Shown piece after piece: positions 1 to 7,683 of a stretch of DNA of 25,095 nt. The stretch is from Caryophanales bacterium UBA3668 (GTDB lineage: Bacteria; Bacillota_I; Bacilli_A; RFN20; CAG-826). Where the stretch lies: the NCBI GenBank assembly GCA_002373085.1, contig DFJP01000072.1, positions 1-25,095 on the forward strand, read 5' to 3'. Each line of letters opens with the position of its first letter. Position 1 is the first letter of the stretch. Under the pieces are notes generated by a model. It was given only the letters and a program-made list of their open reading frames with translations. It was not told where the DNA came from and searched no databases. The translations under genes and the position numbers were made by a program.

Positions 1-532
1 TATTTCTTTTTTCCATTTTGTTTAACTTTGCTTTAAAGACAAACATTGCGGCAAATGTTGAGATAGAGTGACTAACCGCACTTATAAGAGATAAATAACT
101 AAAGGCTGGATGGCTATCATAGATATTACCCGCTAAATAGTTGCCCATAATTCCCATAATGAATCCACATATTGCGATAAAATCAAAACAGATATCCTGA
201 ACTCTTCCTTTAGTAAAAGCTGCTAGAGGAATAACAAACACCATCATGTCACAGAAGAATAGTGGAAGGTTTTCTAATAGATTATTACCAACATCATTAG
301 TGGTGGCTAATAAGAAGCTCATCTTCATGATTACTAAAGTAAAAATAGCAATAGAAGCGAATATTAACACTAGTCTCTGCTTTTTAGGATTATCTCTATA
401 TTTTTTGCCTAAGAAATAGCCTAGAGTAATTAGTCCAGCAAGGATAATTGTGACACTTAAAAGGTGTGACCAAGAAAAGAGCCCGGCAGCTGGCCTGTCC
501 TTTTCTAGAAAGAACCATTCGTAAAACCACAT
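1..532 (-). CDS. YwaF/TMEM164-like integral membrane protein (5' part, cut by window edge)
   Basis: Only the first ~177 residues are visible; the rest runs off the left edge. The translation begins MWFYEWFFLEKDRP and contains about five hydrophobic segments separated by short basic loops (for example a KKYRDNPKKQR loop after the first one). A segment reading LFFCDMMVFVIPLAAF sits where YwaF/TIGR02206 (TMEM164-like) proteins carry a conserved helix. These are small multi-pass proteins of unknown biochemical role; the assignment rests on my recollection of the family and the hydrophobicity pattern. There is no ribosome site in front of the ATG, but an extended -10 (TGTTATAAT, 542-550 on this strand) ends 9 nt before it, so the message is probably leaderless or nearly so. 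Divergent from the Fic gene. Confidence 0.72.
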   Translation of the reverse strand, partial: MWFYEWFFLEKDRPAAGLFSWSHLLSVTIILAGLITLGYFLGKKYRDNPKKQRLVLIFASIAIFTLVIMKMSFLLATTNDVGNNLLENLPLFFCDMMVFVIPLAAFTKGRVQDICFDFIAICGFIMGIMGNYLAGNIYDSHPAFSYLSLISAVSHSISTFAAMFVFKAKLNKMEKRN

Positions 533-541
533 ATATATAAA

Positions 542-550
542 ATTATAACA
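542..550 (-). promoter_or_regulatory. Extended -10 promoter of the YwaF-like gene
   Basis: On the minus strand the sequence reads TG-T-TATAAT, a perfect consensus extended -10. It lies 9 nt upstream of the ATG at 532, leaving room for little or no 5' leader. No good -35 is visible, as expected for an extended -10 promoter. Confidence 0.6.
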
Positions 551-600
551 CAAAATGGACGTGGTGATTTTTCGTTACGAAAAAAACATAAGGTAATATT

Positions 601-651
601 AAACGGCAAAATTCGTGAAAGTTCAACTAACTATTGCGTTTTTTGCCGATT
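601..651. promoter_or_regulatory. Inverted repeat between the divergent YwaF-like and Fic genes (candidate operator)
   Basis: CGGCAAAA at 604-611 is the exact reverse complement of TTTTGCCG at 641-648; allowing one mismatch the arms extend to 601-611 and 641-651. Arm centres are 37 bp apart. The right arm abuts the extended -10 of the Fic gene, so a protein bound to both arms would block it. The Fic protein itself has an N-terminal HTH, which makes autoregulation a reasonable guess. Confidence 0.5.
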
Positions 652-659
652 GGTATAAA
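651..659 (+). promoter_or_regulatory. Extended -10 promoter of the Fic gene
   Basis: TGG-TATAAA at 651-659, with 8 nt to the ATG at 668 and no Shine-Dalgarno sequence between. The predicted transcription start is at or within a base or two of the A of the start codon, so translation is probably leaderless. Confidence 0.58.
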
Positions 660-667
660 CTAGAATT

Positions 668-1570
668 ATGAATAAATTCATGACCATTAAAGAAGCATCC
701 ATATTATGGAACTTATCAGAGAGAAGCACTCGCAATTACTGTGCCAACGGAAGAGTAGAAGGTGCTCTATTTAAAGATGGATTGTGGCTTATTCCTATTG
801 ATGCTAAAAAACCAGTTAGAACTAATGAAAAAGAAAACAAGAATTATCTATTAGAAAGATTAAGAGAAGAAAAGAAACATAGCATTAAAGGTGGAATTTA
901 TCATAAACTTCAAATCGATTTAACTTATAACTCCAACCACATGGAAGGTAGTGAACTAACTCACGATCAAACTAGATACATTTTTGAAACTAGAACCATT
1001 GGTGTAGAAAATAGCAACGAAGTTATTAAAGTTGATGACATCGTTGAAACCATTAATCACTTCTCAATGATTGATAGAGTGATTGATTTTGCTAATTATG
1101 AATTAAGCGAAGCGTTTATTAAAGAACTGCATATGATTCTTAAAACCGGAACTTCTGATTCTAGATTATCTTGGTTTAAAGTTGGCGATTATAAAAGAAG
1201 AGCAAACGCAGTTGGAGATATTGAAACCACACTTCCTAGACTAGTTCCTCAAGAAATGAAAAAACTTGTGAACGAATATAACAAAAAAGAAAAGCACACT
1301 CTTGAAGAAATTATTGAGTTTCATGTTAAGTTTGAAAGAATTCATCCATTCCAAGAAGGCAATGGAAGAGTAGGACGTCTAATAGCGTTCAAAGAATGCC
1401 TAAAAAACAATATTGTTCCTTTTATCATTTTGGATAGTAAAAAGATGTTTTATTATCGTGGACTTAAAAATTGGGATAAAGAACGTGGTTGGCTTATTGA
1501 TACATGTCTAGATGGACAAGATATAGTTAAATCATATTTAGACTATTTTGGAATACGGTATAAATCATAA
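668..1570 (+). CDS. Fic-domain protein with N-terminal HTH (AMP-transferase type)
   Basis: A 300-residue cytosolic protein. Residues 5-50 (MTIKEASILWNLSERS to GLWLIPIDAKKP) match the HTH_17/excisionase-like DNA-binding fold common at the N-terminus of Firmicute Fic proteins. The Fic core carries the full catalytic motif HPFQEGNGRVGR at residues 226-237, with His226 as general base and Glu230 for metal binding. An inhibitory-helix motif [S/T]xxxE[G/N] is present as S89-NHM-E93-G94, ahead of the Fic core, so this is an autoinhibited class II-like enzyme. Fic proteins of this type transfer AMP or another nucleotide monophosphate onto protein hydroxyls; the target here is unknown. The gene is a single unit with its own promoter and terminator. 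No adjacent antitoxin is visible, consistent with the in-cis inhibitory helix. Confidence 0.9.
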   Translation: MNKFMTIKEASILWNLSERSTRNYCANGRVEGALFKDGLWLIPIDAKKPVRTNEKENKNYLLERLREEKKHSIKGGIYHKLQIDLTYNSNHMEGSELTHDQTRYIFETRTIGVENSNEVIKVDDIVETINHFSMIDRVIDFANYELSEAFIKELHMILKTGTSDSRLSWFKVGDYKRRANAVGDIETTLPRLVPQEMKKLVNEYNKKEKHTLEEIIEFHVKFERIHPFQEGNGRVGRLIAFKECLKNNIVPFIILDSKKMFYYRGLKNWDKERGWLIDTCLDGQDIVKSYLDYFGIRYKS

Positions 1571-1585
1571 TTATAAAAAATGATG

Positions 1586-1607
1586 GCTACCTATAGGGTA
1601 GCTTTTT
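1586..1607 (+). terminator. Rho-independent terminator after the Fic gene
   Basis: GCTACC (1586-1591) pairs with GGTAGC (1597-1602) across a 5-nt loop, followed at once by five T (1603-1607). Confidence 0.85.
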
Positions 1608-1650
1608 AAATAGCGTATTTTTTTATTGTCTTTTCGTGTGTGACACTTTT

Positions 1651-1671
1651 GTGCGCACGCAGTGCTACAAT
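1651..1671 (+). promoter_or_regulatory. Extended -10 promoter with an adjacent palindrome, LRR protein gene
   Basis: TGC-TACAAT at 1663-1671 is a good extended -10. The perfect 8-bp palindrome GTGCGCAC (1651-1658) lies just upstream, in the spacer. No clear -35. The ribosome site AAGGAG follows at 1692-1697, giving a leader of about 30 nt. Confidence 0.5.
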
Positions 1672-1708
1672 CTTTCTTTGATTTGCAAGGAAAGGAGAAG
1701 ATCTTCTT

Positions 1709-3064
1709 ATGAATAAGAAAGCATTAATGCTATTAACATCTGGATTCTTTACCACATTATGTATCTCGACTGCAGTAGTTAATGTGAGTCATTCAGAAAA
1801 CTTCATTGGTCGCGCTGCTGAAGGTGACCCATATCAATTTTCAATTCACTCACCTTTATACACTGGTAGTTCAGAATCTGGTGAAGGATATAGCTATGTT
1901 CAAACCACAAACGGAAATAACATAAAAGTTAAATACAACAAGTTATCACCATTTGAAACAAGCGAAGGCAAAAGATATCAAACTGGTTTTAACTCAATTA
2001 AGCCAGGTTCTTATATCGAAATCATGAAAAACGGCGATATTGAAGGTCTTGCTGGAATTACTAGAGTCACAGTTAAATGTGTTGGAAATAGCAATTCTTC
2101 AATGCTAAGAGTCCATTATGGTTGGGAAGAAGGCCAAATGATGAATTACATTGAAAAAATCGTTTCTCCGTTCGATAACAAGGATTACACATTTGATTTA
2201 CCAAACGGTCCTTCTTACGTAAGAATTGATTCCACAACTTTTAGTAGCACATCTGGTCAATACTCGATTGGACTTCACGACATTATATTTACATATACAT
2301 GCTCAACATCAGTAAACCCATACTCAGTTGATAATTATGAATTGAACTTAGTCGATGATCATTATGAAGTTGCTAGATATAGAGGCACCGATACCTCTTT
2401 AGTTGTTCCTAGTGAATATGATGGATTACCAATCACTGCAATCGCCGATAATTTTGCAGTTGATATTGGAATGAACAAGATTACCTCCGCTGTTCTTCCA
2501 TCATCAATCACACGCATTGGTAGATCAGCTTTTAATGGCGCTTCCAAACTTGAGGCAATCAATTTAGAACATGTTACCGATATTGATTATAGAGCGTTCT
2601 TTAACTGTTCAAAATTAGGTAGTACTAGTGCAATTGAGTTATACGCTAATACAATTGGTGAAGGTGCATTCACTCAATCAGGTTTAACAGAAGTGAGTAT
2701 CTATTCTCATAGTGGAACAGTTGATTTTGGTCCGAAAGTGTTTGTGAATTGTTACAGCCTAACAAACGTTGTCTTTGGTGATGATACCACCATGGTTTAC
2801 CGTTATTCACTATTCACAAGTTGCAATACGCTAGCAAGCATTACGTTGCCAGTAACTATGAATTATTATGATAGTGGATCAGGGTTCCATCCAAACATGT
2901 TAGAACATTCCATATTTGACGATTGCGCAAGTTTATCTACTGTTAACTACTCAGGTACGATTACACAATGGAATAGTATTGATCAAGGTAACACCTACCA
3001 CTGGTATGATGACATTCCTGTAACAGTAGTGCACTGTACTGATGGCGATGTTAACATCAAATAA
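1709..3064 (+). CDS. Secreted BspA-like leucine-rich repeat surface protein
   Basis: 451 residues. Residues 1-37 form a signal peptide (NKK charge cluster, hydrophobic core to about 27, then GRAAEG). Residues 45-200 are a beta-rich domain I do not recognise. From about 208 to 440 the protein is built of LRR_5/BspA-type repeats: VPSEYDGLPITAIADNFA, LPSSITRIGRSAFNG, then segments of the LEAINLEHVTDI and IGEGAF type. It ends in the cap seen in this family (ITQWNSI, then VVHCTDG). Such repeats serve in adhesion or ligand binding. There is no C-terminal transmembrane anchor, unlike three downstream surface proteins, so it is either released or held non-covalently. Ribosome site AAGGAG at 1692-1697. 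A terminator follows, so this is a single-gene unit. Confidence 0.85.
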   Translation: MNKKALMLLTSGFFTTLCISTAVVNVSHSENFIGRAAEGDPYQFSIHSPLYTGSSESGEGYSYVQTTNGNNIKVKYNKLSPFETSEGKRYQTGFNSIKPGSYIEIMKNGDIEGLAGITRVTVKCVGNSNSSMLRVHYGWEEGQMMNYIEKIVSPFDNKDYTFDLPNGPSYVRIDSTTFSSTSGQYSIGLHDIIFTYTCSTSVNPYSVDNYELNLVDDHYEVARYRGTDTSLVVPSEYDGLPITAIADNFAVDIGMNKITSAVLPSSITRIGRSAFNGASKLEAINLEHVTDIDYRAFFNCSKLGSTSAIELYANTIGEGAFTQSGLTEVSIYSHSGTVDFGPKVFVNCYSLTNVVFGDDTTMVYRYSLFTSCNTLASITLPVTMNYYDSGSGFHPNMLEHSIFDDCASLSTVNYSGTITQWNSIDQGNTYHWYDDIPVTVVHCTDGDVNIK

Positions 3065-3079
3065 TTAACAAAATAACTA

Positions 3080-3122
3080 AACACTCTCAAATCGATCTCG
3101 CTATTGATGAGAGTGTTTTTTT
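3080..3122 (+). terminator. Terminator after the LRR protein gene
   Basis: AACACTCTCA (3080-3089) pairs with TGAGAGTGTT (3108-3117), a 10-bp stem around an 18-nt loop; a run of T follows to 3122. Confidence 0.82.
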
Positions 3123-3174
3123 GTTGCTGAATCTAATAAAAATAAAATGTATATGTTTTCGAAAGAAATAATTT

Positions 3175-3194
3175 GTCCTTTGCTTTGCAAAGAC
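3175..3194. repeat. Short hairpin upstream of the 3298 gene
   Basis: GTC-C-TTTGC (3175-3183) pairs with GCAAAGAC (3187-3194) with one bulged C and a TTT loop. No T run follows, so it is not an obvious terminator. It could be a protein-binding site or chance; unassigned. Confidence 0.3.
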
Positions 3195-3205
3195 ATATCA
3201 AATAA

Positions 3206-3225
3206 GTATTAAAAAATGATATTTT
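3206..3225 (+). promoter_or_regulatory. Operator-like element, copy A
   Basis: The core AAAAAATGATATTTT (3211-3225) matches 14 of 15 bases of copy B (AAAAATTGATATTTT at 4871-4885). A TATAAA at 3227-3232 immediately follows, as a -10-like sequence follows copy B. The left arm differs from the other copies, so this is a weaker match. It lies 73 nt before the 3298 start codon. Confidence 0.42.
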
Positions 3226-3248
3226 CTATAAAAAACTAATAATTTGGC

Positions 3249-3268
3249 TGTGCACATGTGAATATAAA
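3249..3268 (+). promoter_or_regulatory. Overlapping palindromes and a -10-like box before the 3298 gene
   Basis: TGTGCACA (3249-3256) and CACATGTG (3253-3260) are overlapping perfect palindromes ending next to TATAAA (3263-3268). The arrangement resembles GTGCGCAC upstream of the -10 of the 1709 gene. TATAAA at 3227 is an alternative -10, so which promoter is used is open. Confidence 0.35.
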
Positions 3269-3297
3269 ATAAGATTAGATTTATAAGGAGATACTAT

Positions 3298-4803
3298 ATG
3301 AAAAAGATTTCAAAGTTTTTTGGTGTCATCTCTAGTTTTGCGTTGCTTATCGGTGGAATAGCAATGGTTGCAAAACAAAACAACAAACAATATGTCGAAG
3401 CTAGTGCTTCTAACGCTCAATCAGATATTGATGAGTTCACTAATAATGGGCAATTCAGCTATGCTGCTGGAACAGGAACGACCTTGACAGTGCTATCTTC
3501 CACGGAAGCACAAGCGGTTGCAGCAGGCAATGAAGGCGCTATATTAAGAATTAATGGACAAAATACTATAGTAACGCTTGATTTTTCTGGCAGTTATATC
3601 ATTGCAAGCGATATTGTTTCAATTGATTTTAGATTATATACCGCTGACTCTTCTTCATCCTTAACTCAAGCAGACTTCCGTATAAGAAAAGATGGAGCTG
3701 GCATTGTGATTAATGAAAACTCAGCAGGTTTTAGTTTGCTCCCAACAAGAAACGAATGGGTTTCCTATTCATTAACTGGTGATAAATTCATTTCCAATAC
3801 TTCATTCAACACTTTCGCGGATGAGAATGGCTTCTTAAAGTCTTTCCAATTATTCTTCAGAACATCCGCGTGGATTAATGTTTATCTTGATTATGTCCGT
3901 GTTACTACACGTCCTGACTATGGTCTAGCAACACTTTCAGATGTTAATCATAACTTTGTTTCACCAACTCAATACACTGCAGCAACAACAAGTATACCTG
4001 TAAATAATATGTCACCATTTGGTGCACATTCTATCGGACTTAAATTTGGAGTAAATGCTCCAAATGGAACTGGTATAGTAATTGATTTCAGTGCATGTTC
4101 TAATTTTGCTGATCCTCATTACACAATTAGACTTGGAACAAATTCAGCTGCTGATGGATATGTTACTCTTTTACATGACAACAAAGAAGTTGAAACAAAA
4201 TATAGTATTACATTTACAAAAGATGTAACTCACACTGTTGAATTCTATTCAATTGTCCTTGATGCAGAAACATTACGTCATGAAGTAGTTATCGATGGTA
4301 TTACTCGTTATGCTAAAAATACAACATATGATGAAGGTGATATTGGTAGAGTTGAAGTCTTAACTCATTATCAAAACACAACTGATCCAGTTACATATAC
4401 TGATGTTGATGTAGTTAATACCGCCTTAAATAGATTTGGTGTTAACAAACTTGATTCCAAAACAGTATCTTTTGATGATAATAGAGAAACAGGCGCGTGC
4501 TTAACTAAGTATGCAGCTACAAAAGCATTCTTTAATACTTACTTAACTAATAGTCAAAGAGTTGCATTTGCCACTAATGCAAATTATGCAAACTTAAAGG
4601 CTAGAATGATGGCTTGGGCTGCTGCTAATGGTGAAGTTATTAACTTCGATGCAAATACTGGCGCTTTAACCGCTTCATCAAATAATACATTGTTCTTCAA
4701 AGAGCAATCTAACCAATTAATCATCATCTCAATTGTTATCTCAACTTCATTAGTGATTGGACTTATCTCCGCTAAAATCATTAAGAAAAGAAGAGAAGAA
4801 TAA
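3298..4803 (+). CDS. Secreted, membrane-anchored protein of unknown function
   Basis: 501 residues; I do not recognise a named family. Residues 1-38 are a signal peptide (KKISKFF, hydrophobic core, EASA). Residues 45-205 and about 215-370 look like two beta-sandwich modules (alternating hydrophobics, phrases such as WINVYLDYVRV and TGIVIDFSACSNF), possibly carbohydrate-binding or lectin-like. Residues about 393-455 are a helical module (ATKAFFNTYLTNSQRVAF, ARMMAWAAANG) that I recall from other surface proteins of uncultured Bacilli. Residues 474-494 are a transmembrane helix followed by KKRREE. It lacks the NGCxG anchor motif of the proteins at 4972, 9325 and 18968. Ribosome site AAGGAG at 3285-3290. 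Terminators on both sides make it monocistronic. Confidence 0.7.
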   Translation: MKKISKFFGVISSFALLIGGIAMVAKQNNKQYVEASASNAQSDIDEFTNNGQFSYAAGTGTTLTVLSSTEAQAVAAGNEGAILRINGQNTIVTLDFSGSYIIASDIVSIDFRLYTADSSSSLTQADFRIRKDGAGIVINENSAGFSLLPTRNEWVSYSLTGDKFISNTSFNTFADENGFLKSFQLFFRTSAWINVYLDYVRVTTRPDYGLATLSDVNHNFVSPTQYTAATTSIPVNNMSPFGAHSIGLKFGVNAPNGTGIVIDFSACSNFADPHYTIRLGTNSAADGYVTLLHDNKEVETKYSITFTKDVTHTVEFYSIVLDAETLRHEVVIDGITRYAKNTTYDEGDIGRVEVLTHYQNTTDPVTYTDVDVVNTALNRFGVNKLDSKTVSFDDNRETGACLTKYAATKAFFNTYLTNSQRVAFATNANYANLKARMMAWAAANGEVINFDANTGALTASSNNTLFFKEQSNQLIIISIVISTSLVIGLISAKIIKKRREE

Positions 4804-4822
4804 TTGCTAAGAACGTCATATT

Positions 4823-4848
4823 AAGCGAGTGGATTTCTACTCGCTTTT
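4823..4848 (+). terminator. Terminator after the 3298 gene
   Basis: AAGCGAGT (4823-4830) pairs with ACTCGCTT (4839-4846) around an 8-nt loop, ending in TTTT (4845-4848). Confidence 0.8.
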
Positions 4849-4865
4849 ATGATAATCAATCGAAA

Positions 4866-4885
4866 TGTCAAAAAATTGATATTTT
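4866..4885 (+). promoter_or_regulatory. Operator-like element, copy B (reference copy)
   Basis: TGTCAAAAAATTGATATTTT, 105 to 86 nt before the start of the four-gene surface operon. It matches the reverse complement of copy D (24740-24760) at 19 of 21 positions when extended by one base. The inner part is nearly palindromic. It is followed by TGTAATAAAAT, a possible -10 (4885-4890). Position and recurrence suggest a regulator-binding site shared with the ABC ATPase unit. Confidence 0.55.
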
Positions 4886-4971
4886 GTAATAAAATAATAA
4901 TTATTTTTAAATAATATTAGGCATAAACTAAAAATATAAAGAAAATGAATATTCTAAGCTGAGGTCATAAT

Positions 4972-7683
4972 ATGGCTAAAAAAAGGATTTTTGGACTTGC
5001 TTTGTCTCTATTTATTACCATGGGTATCGTGTTTTTTGGTCATACTTCAAAAAACAGTAATCCAATAGAAGCTACTTACGCGGATACATTAGTGGACGTT
5101 AGTAGCATTAGCTGGAACAACGTTGATTACTCTAGTGGTATGGGACAAGATTGGGTTCCAAATAAGAGCGGAAATATACCTCAAGAAGGATATTGCTTAT
5201 TACCACTTTATAAGTCAAACATTTCAGCCTCATATCATTATGACGAAAATCTTTTAACTTCTAGCATTGCTGGCTGCAATGTTGGTGACTATATCTTAAT
5301 TAACGGAATCCCAAGTAAAAATGTTACTGGAACAATTATCTATTGTTATCCAACGAACGGATTCTTTATTTATGTGCCTTATTTAAGTATTACTTTCTCA
5401 GATAGTTATGACTTTTTAACTATTGAAGTAAGAGAAGGCATGTCAATAGATGGCGCCTATCGTACAGTAGGAACTAAATTTGAATTTAGAGGTTTCTTAG
5501 GTGAAGCAAACAAATGGGAAATTAATCCTTCTCCTATTAGTAAGACCCAAGGTGAATACGATAGTATTGTTTGGAATAACACTGATTATTCATTCTACGC
5601 GACAAATGATTGGTGGTCTGGAGAAAGAGAAGCTAATGGTGCCCCTAGAGATGGATATTGTGTCCTTTTAGGATTTAAGCAACAAGGAAAATCTTTAACT
5701 GATTCAACTAACATTATTGGACCAGACAACATGACTGGTCGTGGAGTTATAGGGATTGGCTATAACGCTGACTATAAAATTAAAATCAATGGAGTGAACA
5801 TCATCGATGTTCCTGACTCTAAGTGTTATATCTATCAAAAACATTACATTTTTATTTATGTCACTGATGCATCTTTATCTAATAAGGATGTTTATGAGAT
5901 TCCTACTATTAACATTGAAGAGGGGTTACGTTTCTCTGAAGTTGTTCTTCCTAAATGCAGTTTTGAATTTAGAGGAGTTCTCGGCCAACCAAGTTGTTGG
6001 ATGCAAATAAGAGATAAATCAACATTAACTAGATTTGCGTTTTCTGGCGTTGCTGCTGGATGGAATAATGTATCTGCAGATGCAGGTCATAATGAATCTA
6101 TTTTCCAATTTGGTAACGTTACTGATTCATTAAGGGTTAATGGAATTGCTGATAGTTCAAACTTAGTAAATAGATACTCTGATTGTGGTAAGAAAATCAC
6201 AATTAATGGCGTTTCTTTATATGAATTTGATGATGCAGCGGTTACTTACACTCACGGAAAATGCTACTTCCATATTAACTTACCTATTACATGCTTATTC
6301 CCAAGTAACGGCTATAAAGTAGTAACTTTACATATTGAAGCAGACACTGAGTTCTATGATGCTTTATTAGGAGAAGTTACTTTATATCTTAGTGATGGTG
6401 AATGGGTTGAAACTAAACCAGCAACCACAAGTGAAGATGAATATGATCGTGCTTTCTCATTCTCAGACGTATTTAATAAACAAGAAGTAACACTTACTAA
6501 GGAGAATAGCAGTGTTTCTGGAGACAAAGAGCTATCCTTAGATACTTTTGGTCTTTATATGAATTACAAAATTGAATCCAATGACAATGTGTTCTCTATT
6601 TCTTTATTAGGAAATATTAAAGTCACATTTAATGGCGATGAAATAAGTGTTTCTAATGCGAATGTAGTAGTTGAAACTGCAAAGATTTCTCATTTTGTGT
6701 TTGATGATTGGTATATGTTATTTATCTACACAAGAAAAGTTAATAACAAAGTTAACTTCTATGTCGCAGTTGATGACATTATTTATATTTTGATTAATGA
6801 CATAGATATCTCTAATCCTAATAGTCACTTCTCTATTGACTTAGTTAGTGGTGTTGCTTCATTTAGAAACGCATCATTTAATGTTGATATTAAAAAGCCA
6901 ATTCTTACTTACTCAGGAAAATCAGTGTATGGAGTTCTTGTTGGTAGTGAAGTAATTGATTTTAAAAATAAATGTTTATCAATTGATGCGGTTGATGGTG
7001 ACTTATCAAAGATGATAACAGTTTCTTGGCCAAATGAAGCGATTACTAATAACAAAATGAACAAGGGAACTTGGACAGTAGTTATGAGCTCTTCTGACCG
7101 TTCAAGTAACACCGCTAAAATTAAGGCAACTGTAATTGTCACTGATAAGTTAGATGTTACAGTAACATTTGATAATAAAAATCCAACCACATATCGAGTT
7201 GGAGATTTAATCGCCCCAATCGTTAGTCCAACAAAAGAAGGATATCGCTTCTTAGGCTGGTATTATAACGATCGTCTTTGGGATTTTGAAAAAGACTATA
7301 TTTCTTGCGATATGAATCTGACAAGTAGATTTCAAGAAGTCGTAGAAGAACATATGGTGACTTTTGTTGTTGAAGGAATAGATGGTCTTAATTCTTATTC
7401 ACTTTTCTTCGTACACGATACACGCGTTAATGTAGAAATCTTTATGAAAGATGGTTACACGCTTAAAGCGTATGTGAATAATGAAGAAACTGATTCATTC
7501 ACTGTCTCATCTGACATGATTGTGAGACTAGTCTATACTTCACTTAATCCTCCAGTCACCCCTACTAGTAATGGTTGTGGCGGTAATATCGCGACTACGA
7601 CAATGATATTATCAATCCTTTCAGGAGCCGCTTTTATCTTACTGGCTGTTCTTAAAAAGAAAGGAGGATATAAACATGAATAA
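4972..7683 (+). CDS. Anchored multi-domain surface protein with WNN-type repeats and an InlB-like repeat
   Basis: 903 residues, extracellular. Signal peptide 1-37 (cut likely after ATYA). Three related beta modules follow at about 44-185, 198-345 and 356-485; each opens near a WNN motif, has a central ING motif (ILINGIPS, IKINGVNI, ITINGVSL) and ends with a [F/V/T]EFRGxLG- or LLGEVTLYL-like strand. A jelly-roll-like module (about 490-665) and an Ig-like segment with a DGDLS motif follow. Residues 729-787 are an InlB B-repeat (Flg_new), recognisable from FLGWYYNDRLWDFEKD. A second, half-similar repeat ends near 860. The C-terminus is NGCGGN (867-872), a transmembrane helix and KKKGG. Role inferred as glycan binding. 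First gene of a four-gene operon; ribosome site GAGGT at 4961-4965. Collinear paralogue of the 9325 product. Confidence 0.75.
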   Translation: MAKKRIFGLALSLFITMGIVFFGHTSKNSNPIEATYADTLVDVSSISWNNVDYSSGMGQDWVPNKSGNIPQEGYCLLPLYKSNISASYHYDENLLTSSIAGCNVGDYILINGIPSKNVTGTIIYCYPTNGFFIYVPYLSITFSDSYDFLTIEVREGMSIDGAYRTVGTKFEFRGFLGEANKWEINPSPISKTQGEYDSIVWNNTDYSFYATNDWWSGEREANGAPRDGYCVLLGFKQQGKSLTDSTNIIGPDNMTGRGVIGIGYNADYKIKINGVNIIDVPDSKCYIYQKHYIFIYVTDASLSNKDVYEIPTINIEEGLRFSEVVLPKCSFEFRGVLGQPSCWMQIRDKSTLTRFAFSGVAAGWNNVSADAGHNESIFQFGNVTDSLRVNGIADSSNLVNRYSDCGKKITINGVSLYEFDDAAVTYTHGKCYFHINLPITCLFPSNGYKVVTLHIEADTEFYDALLGEVTLYLSDGEWVETKPATTSEDEYDRAFSFSDVFNKQEVTLTKENSSVSGDKELSLDTFGLYMNYKIESNDNVFSISLLGNIKVTFNGDEISVSNANVVVETAKISHFVFDDWYMLFIYTRKVNNKVNFYVAVDDIIYILINDIDISNPNSHFSIDLVSGVASFRNASFNVDIKKPILTYSGKSVYGVLVGSEVIDFKNKCLSIDAVDGDLSKMITVSWPNEAITNNKMNKGTWTVVMSSSDRSSNTAKIKATVIVTDKLDVTVTFDNKNPTTYRVGDLIAPIVSPTKEGYRFLGWYYNDRLWDFEKDYISCDMNLTSRFQEVVEEHMVTFVVEGIDGLNSYSLFFVHDTRVNVEIFMKDGYTLKAYVNNEETDSFTVSSDMIVRLVYTSLNPPVTPTSNGCGGNIATTTMILSILSGAAFILLAVLKKKGGYKHE

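Noticed and set aside
668..1570. Fic toxin-antitoxin pair
   Set aside because: No small antitoxin gene adjoins it; the inhibitory helix motif is in the same chain, so a stand-alone regulated Fic enzyme is more likely.
3157..3164. TTTCGAAA palindrome as a LacI-family (CG-centred) operator
   Set aside because: Only 8 bp, occurs once near a promoter, and not repeated at the other promoters of the locus.
6909..7190. Open frame of 93 codons on the minus strand inside the 4972 gene
   Set aside because: Antisense to a well-supported long coding region, no ribosome site, composition is the mirror of the gene above it.
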